Shown: positions 63,001-64,000 of the stretch, piece after piece
Layout: the number at the start of each line of letters is the position of its first letter
Position numbering within the stretch: position 1 is the stretch's first letter
From: Gp1-AA122 sp035631655
GTDB taxonomy: Bacteria; Acidobacteriota; Terriglobia; Terriglobales; Acidobacteriaceae
Reading direction: 5' to 3'
Length of the DNA stretch: 64,000 nt
Assembly (NCBI GenBank): GCA_035631655.1
Contig: DASQIH010000181.1
Coordinates: forward strand, 65,141 to 129,140
The notes under the pieces: generated by a model
Database searches by the model: none
Seen by the model: the letters and a program-made list of their open reading frames with translations, nothing else
Told to the model about the DNA's origin: nothing
Program-made: the position numbers and the translations under genes

Positions 63001-64000
63001 CGCTACCCCACCAGCGCAGGCGTAAATCAAAACGCCATCCTTGAGTGCATCCGAAGGCACATTGCGAGGGGAGACCGAGAACGAACTGGCTTCTCGCCGC
63101 GCTTCGTAATCGAGGAAAAAGAAAAAACGATCCTTTAAGATCGGGCCACCTAGAGAGCCGCCCCCAATATTACGCTGCAACTTTGGGCGGCCAATCGGAG
63201 GTGTCTCTAACTTATTAAAGAAGGAATTGGCAGTCGCCCCGCTGGTGCGGTAGTACCAGCGGACATTTCCGTGGAAACTGTCCGTGCCGCTCTTGGTTAC
63301 GAGAGCCACCTGGGCGCCAGAGGCTACACCCTCGGTAGAATTGGCATTCGCAGTTGTCACGCGGAATTCCTGGACAGAGTCCAGCGTCACGGGCAGAGCA
63401 CTCGTAAAAGCTGCCTGATTCTGCCAATCGTTCACGTCTGCTCCATCCAACGTTACGTTGGTTTGATTCCCGCGAACGCCGTTAACGGAGCCTTCCCTGC
63501 CATCCAGCGTACTGATGTCTCCTTGAGAGAGGCGGTCTGTGTCCGAGTTGCCTGTAAACACGACGCCGGGTTGCAGCGTAAGGAGATTGACAACGTTGCG
63601 GGCGAGAAAGGGAAGCTCTTTTACTTCTTTTTCGTCAAAAGGATTGCCTACCGTGGCATCCGCCGTGTTGATTGTAGGGGCCGCTTCCGAAACCTGAACG
63701 GTTTGTGAAACCGCGCCAAGTTCCAATTTGAAGTCAACTCCCTGGGTTGTGGAGACTAATAACTCAACATTATCGCGGACGACGGCGTGAAATCCTTGCT
63801 TCTCGACGCTTACACGATAGGTCCCCGGTGGAAGGGAAAGAAACTGGTAATGTCCGCTCGCGTCGGTTTCCGTGGTGCGGACCGTTCCTGTCTCCGCCGC
63901 GGCGATGCTCACCTTGGCCCCGGCAACCACGGCTCCCTGCGGGTCGGTAATTTCGCCGGTCAAAGCCGTCGTTCCGGTTTGTGCCATACAAGGGGCGCTG
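60049..64000 (-). CDS. Oar-like TonB-dependent receptor (5' end beyond window)
   Basis: At least 1312 aa; the frame stays open to the right edge. The visible N-terminus AQTGTTALTGEITDPQGAVV begins exactly where a mature Cna-B domain would, so the signal peptide and true start lie outside the window. Cna-B domain (about 8-95), plug (INTADATVGNPFDEKEVKEL), then a long barrel with YxxG-type strands (RYLRNHRQDETQSFPNYFIN, TPYTIDLNFSVQRELAKGVV). It ends EMEFAVRFEF with the terminal Phe. It is the same family as the 8691-11765 receptor, but chromosomal and with no lasso genes nearby in view. The ligand is unknown. Confidence 0.92.
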   Translation of the reverse strand, partial: SAPCMAQTGTTALTGEITDPQGAVVAGAKVSIAAAETGTVRTTETDASGHYQFLSLPPGTYRVSVEKQGFHAVVRDNVELLVSTTQGVDFKLELGAVSQTVQVSEAAPTINTADATVGNPFDEKEVKELPFLARNVVNLLTLQPGVVFTGNSDTDRLSQGDISTLDGREGSVNGVRGNQTNVTLDGADVNDWQNQAAFTSALPVTLDSVQEFRVTTANANSTEGVASGAQVALVTKSGTDSFHGNVRWYYRTSGATANSFFNKLETPPIGRPKLQRNIGGGSLGGPILKDRFFFFLDYEARREASSFSVSPRNVPSDALKDGVLIYACAGGVAACPGQSGTNAVQGLTKTWTTAPGTFGLTPSQFQSIDPAGQGVNPAMVQYMAQLPSGNSPGQGFDGGLAFDGLIFNAPQSTLNNVYTARLDYNLTKDGRHAIYARGVLGGLKSDLIEANFPGEAPTSRLLNNSRGTVVGYTAQLRSNLTNTFHYGFTRLGVAQSGSQSPTFSVRSFTDIENFSRAFGHQLPVNEYKDDLIWTRGKHTVQIGGALRYLRNHRQDETQSFPNYFINNGFCVSLCKDPARSLGTGTPIPAGAAFPQANNTTQVIRAMMMLTGSITQVNTVFQADAHTGSVFPQDTEEFREFAENDYELYGQDSWRLRNNVTLTLGLRYAYSTPPWETHGQQTAVTTDIHQWLVQREINQANGIPSSASPLLSWGLAGRANSKPSWFDPNKKDFAPRMALAWSPAYQGGLLKSIFGGPGKSSIRIGSGIFYDRLGQAMAAETDLQGSPGVFTPIIDGSQQFTFANAPRFSGSCTFAGCTGLPPLSAFFPPITSVQFPFTPPANTSNLGFVIDRHLHTPYTIDLNFSVQRELAKGVVLDVSYVGTLGRRLLAKTDYAQYLNITDTKSKTTLFQAMSQLVKQAGETPGLFNGNANINPFDLSASGVGSIKSIPFFDNMLPNMPAFTAGWYGDSSFSSLTPTQAFYAYAVGSWTPSWSCALFAMDTVATPTSFAFGLPTPWNSTLDPNSSGFVLFTPQFSSLPGWTNFGNSNYHSLQVSVRKSSGPLVYGVNYVYSKGIDNTSGAENQDNVPNGNLTNGTLNGLIQNPFDLRANRAPSDFDLRHNINGFWLVDLPFGKGKKFGATSGYIKDATIGGWEWSGTLRFHTGFPLGPANGFNFPTNFFLTPFGTVTQPISTSLNRCIPVSNPPPACLPNLFSNPTNTLNMIVPTLPGADGSRNVFRGPAYFVTDMGVYKSFRMPWKESQRLQFRVTAFNVFNTVNFSDIFASLDPTSPSTFGQVTATAGPRGGAREMEFAVRFEF

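Noticed and set aside
1..64000. CRISPR arrays, insertion sequences, rRNA genes
   Set aside because: No regularly spaced repeats, no transposase motif with terminal inverted repeats, and no rRNA-like sequence were seen on either strand.

Overview
The window reads as an acidobacterial (Acidobacteriota, Terriglobia-like) chromosome segment in which about 57 kb of an integrative and conjugative element (ICE) adjoins ordinary chromosome. The taxonomic hint comes from two very large Oar/Cna-B-type TonB-dependent receptors with an N-terminal carboxypeptidase-regulatory-like domain, an ECF sigma/RskA-like anti-sigma pair, and general protein style. It is an inference, because no rRNA or marker gene is present.

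Layout: (1) 1-16.5 kb is regulatory and RiPP cargo. It holds the tail of a probable ParB-like protein, an XRE repressor, a divergent pair of HTH/S24-like regulators (one single, one internally duplicated), and a lasso-peptide-type operon (PqqD-like B1, transglutaminase-like B2, Asn-synthetase-like C, putative precursor A, strong terminator). Facing it is an ECF sigma - anti-sigma - TonB receptor - lasso isopeptidase run on the minus strand. Two tandem mini-XRE genes and a PAS-PAS-GAF membrane sensor follow. A palindromic motif of the TGTC...GACA type recurs at four places here and may be the regulators' operator. (2) 16.5-31.2 kb is a Druantia-like anti-phage island of six genes in two convergent transcription units: a GHKL ATPase and a DruA (DUF4338) protein on plus; two unknown proteins, a ~1840-aa DruE-like DUF1998 helicase and a Cas4/RecB-type nuclease on minus. 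This gene combination does not match the originally described Druantia types I-III and is the best candidate for an undescribed system. (3) 31.2-39.5 kb carries efflux cargo: a small membrane protein, an MFS transporter and a complete heavy-metal-type RND tripartite pump. (4) 39.6-57.5 kb is the ICE core: ssb with a conserved leader that is duplicated 8 kb away, a sigma-like regulator, a VirB2-B3-B4-B9-B10-B5-B6-B8 type IV secretion operon, a possible MOBC-like relaxase, a large cruciform (oriT candidate), VirD4, VirB11, a RepB-type primase, an excisionase and a tyrosine integrase. (5) 57.5-64 kb: putative integrase arm repeats and a tRNA-Ser(GCT) gene lacking its 3' half mark a junction, followed by tRNA-Pro(CGG), a second tRNA-like remnant, a TPR lipoprotein-like/secreted protein and the 3' part of a TonB receptor gene that runs off the window.

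The parts fit a self-transmissible element whose backbone moves and replicates DNA, while its cargo offers the host phage defence (Druantia-like), metal/drug efflux, and production plus re-uptake/degradation of a lasso-type peptide. No insertion sequence, CRISPR array or rRNA was seen. The left end of the element is outside the window.
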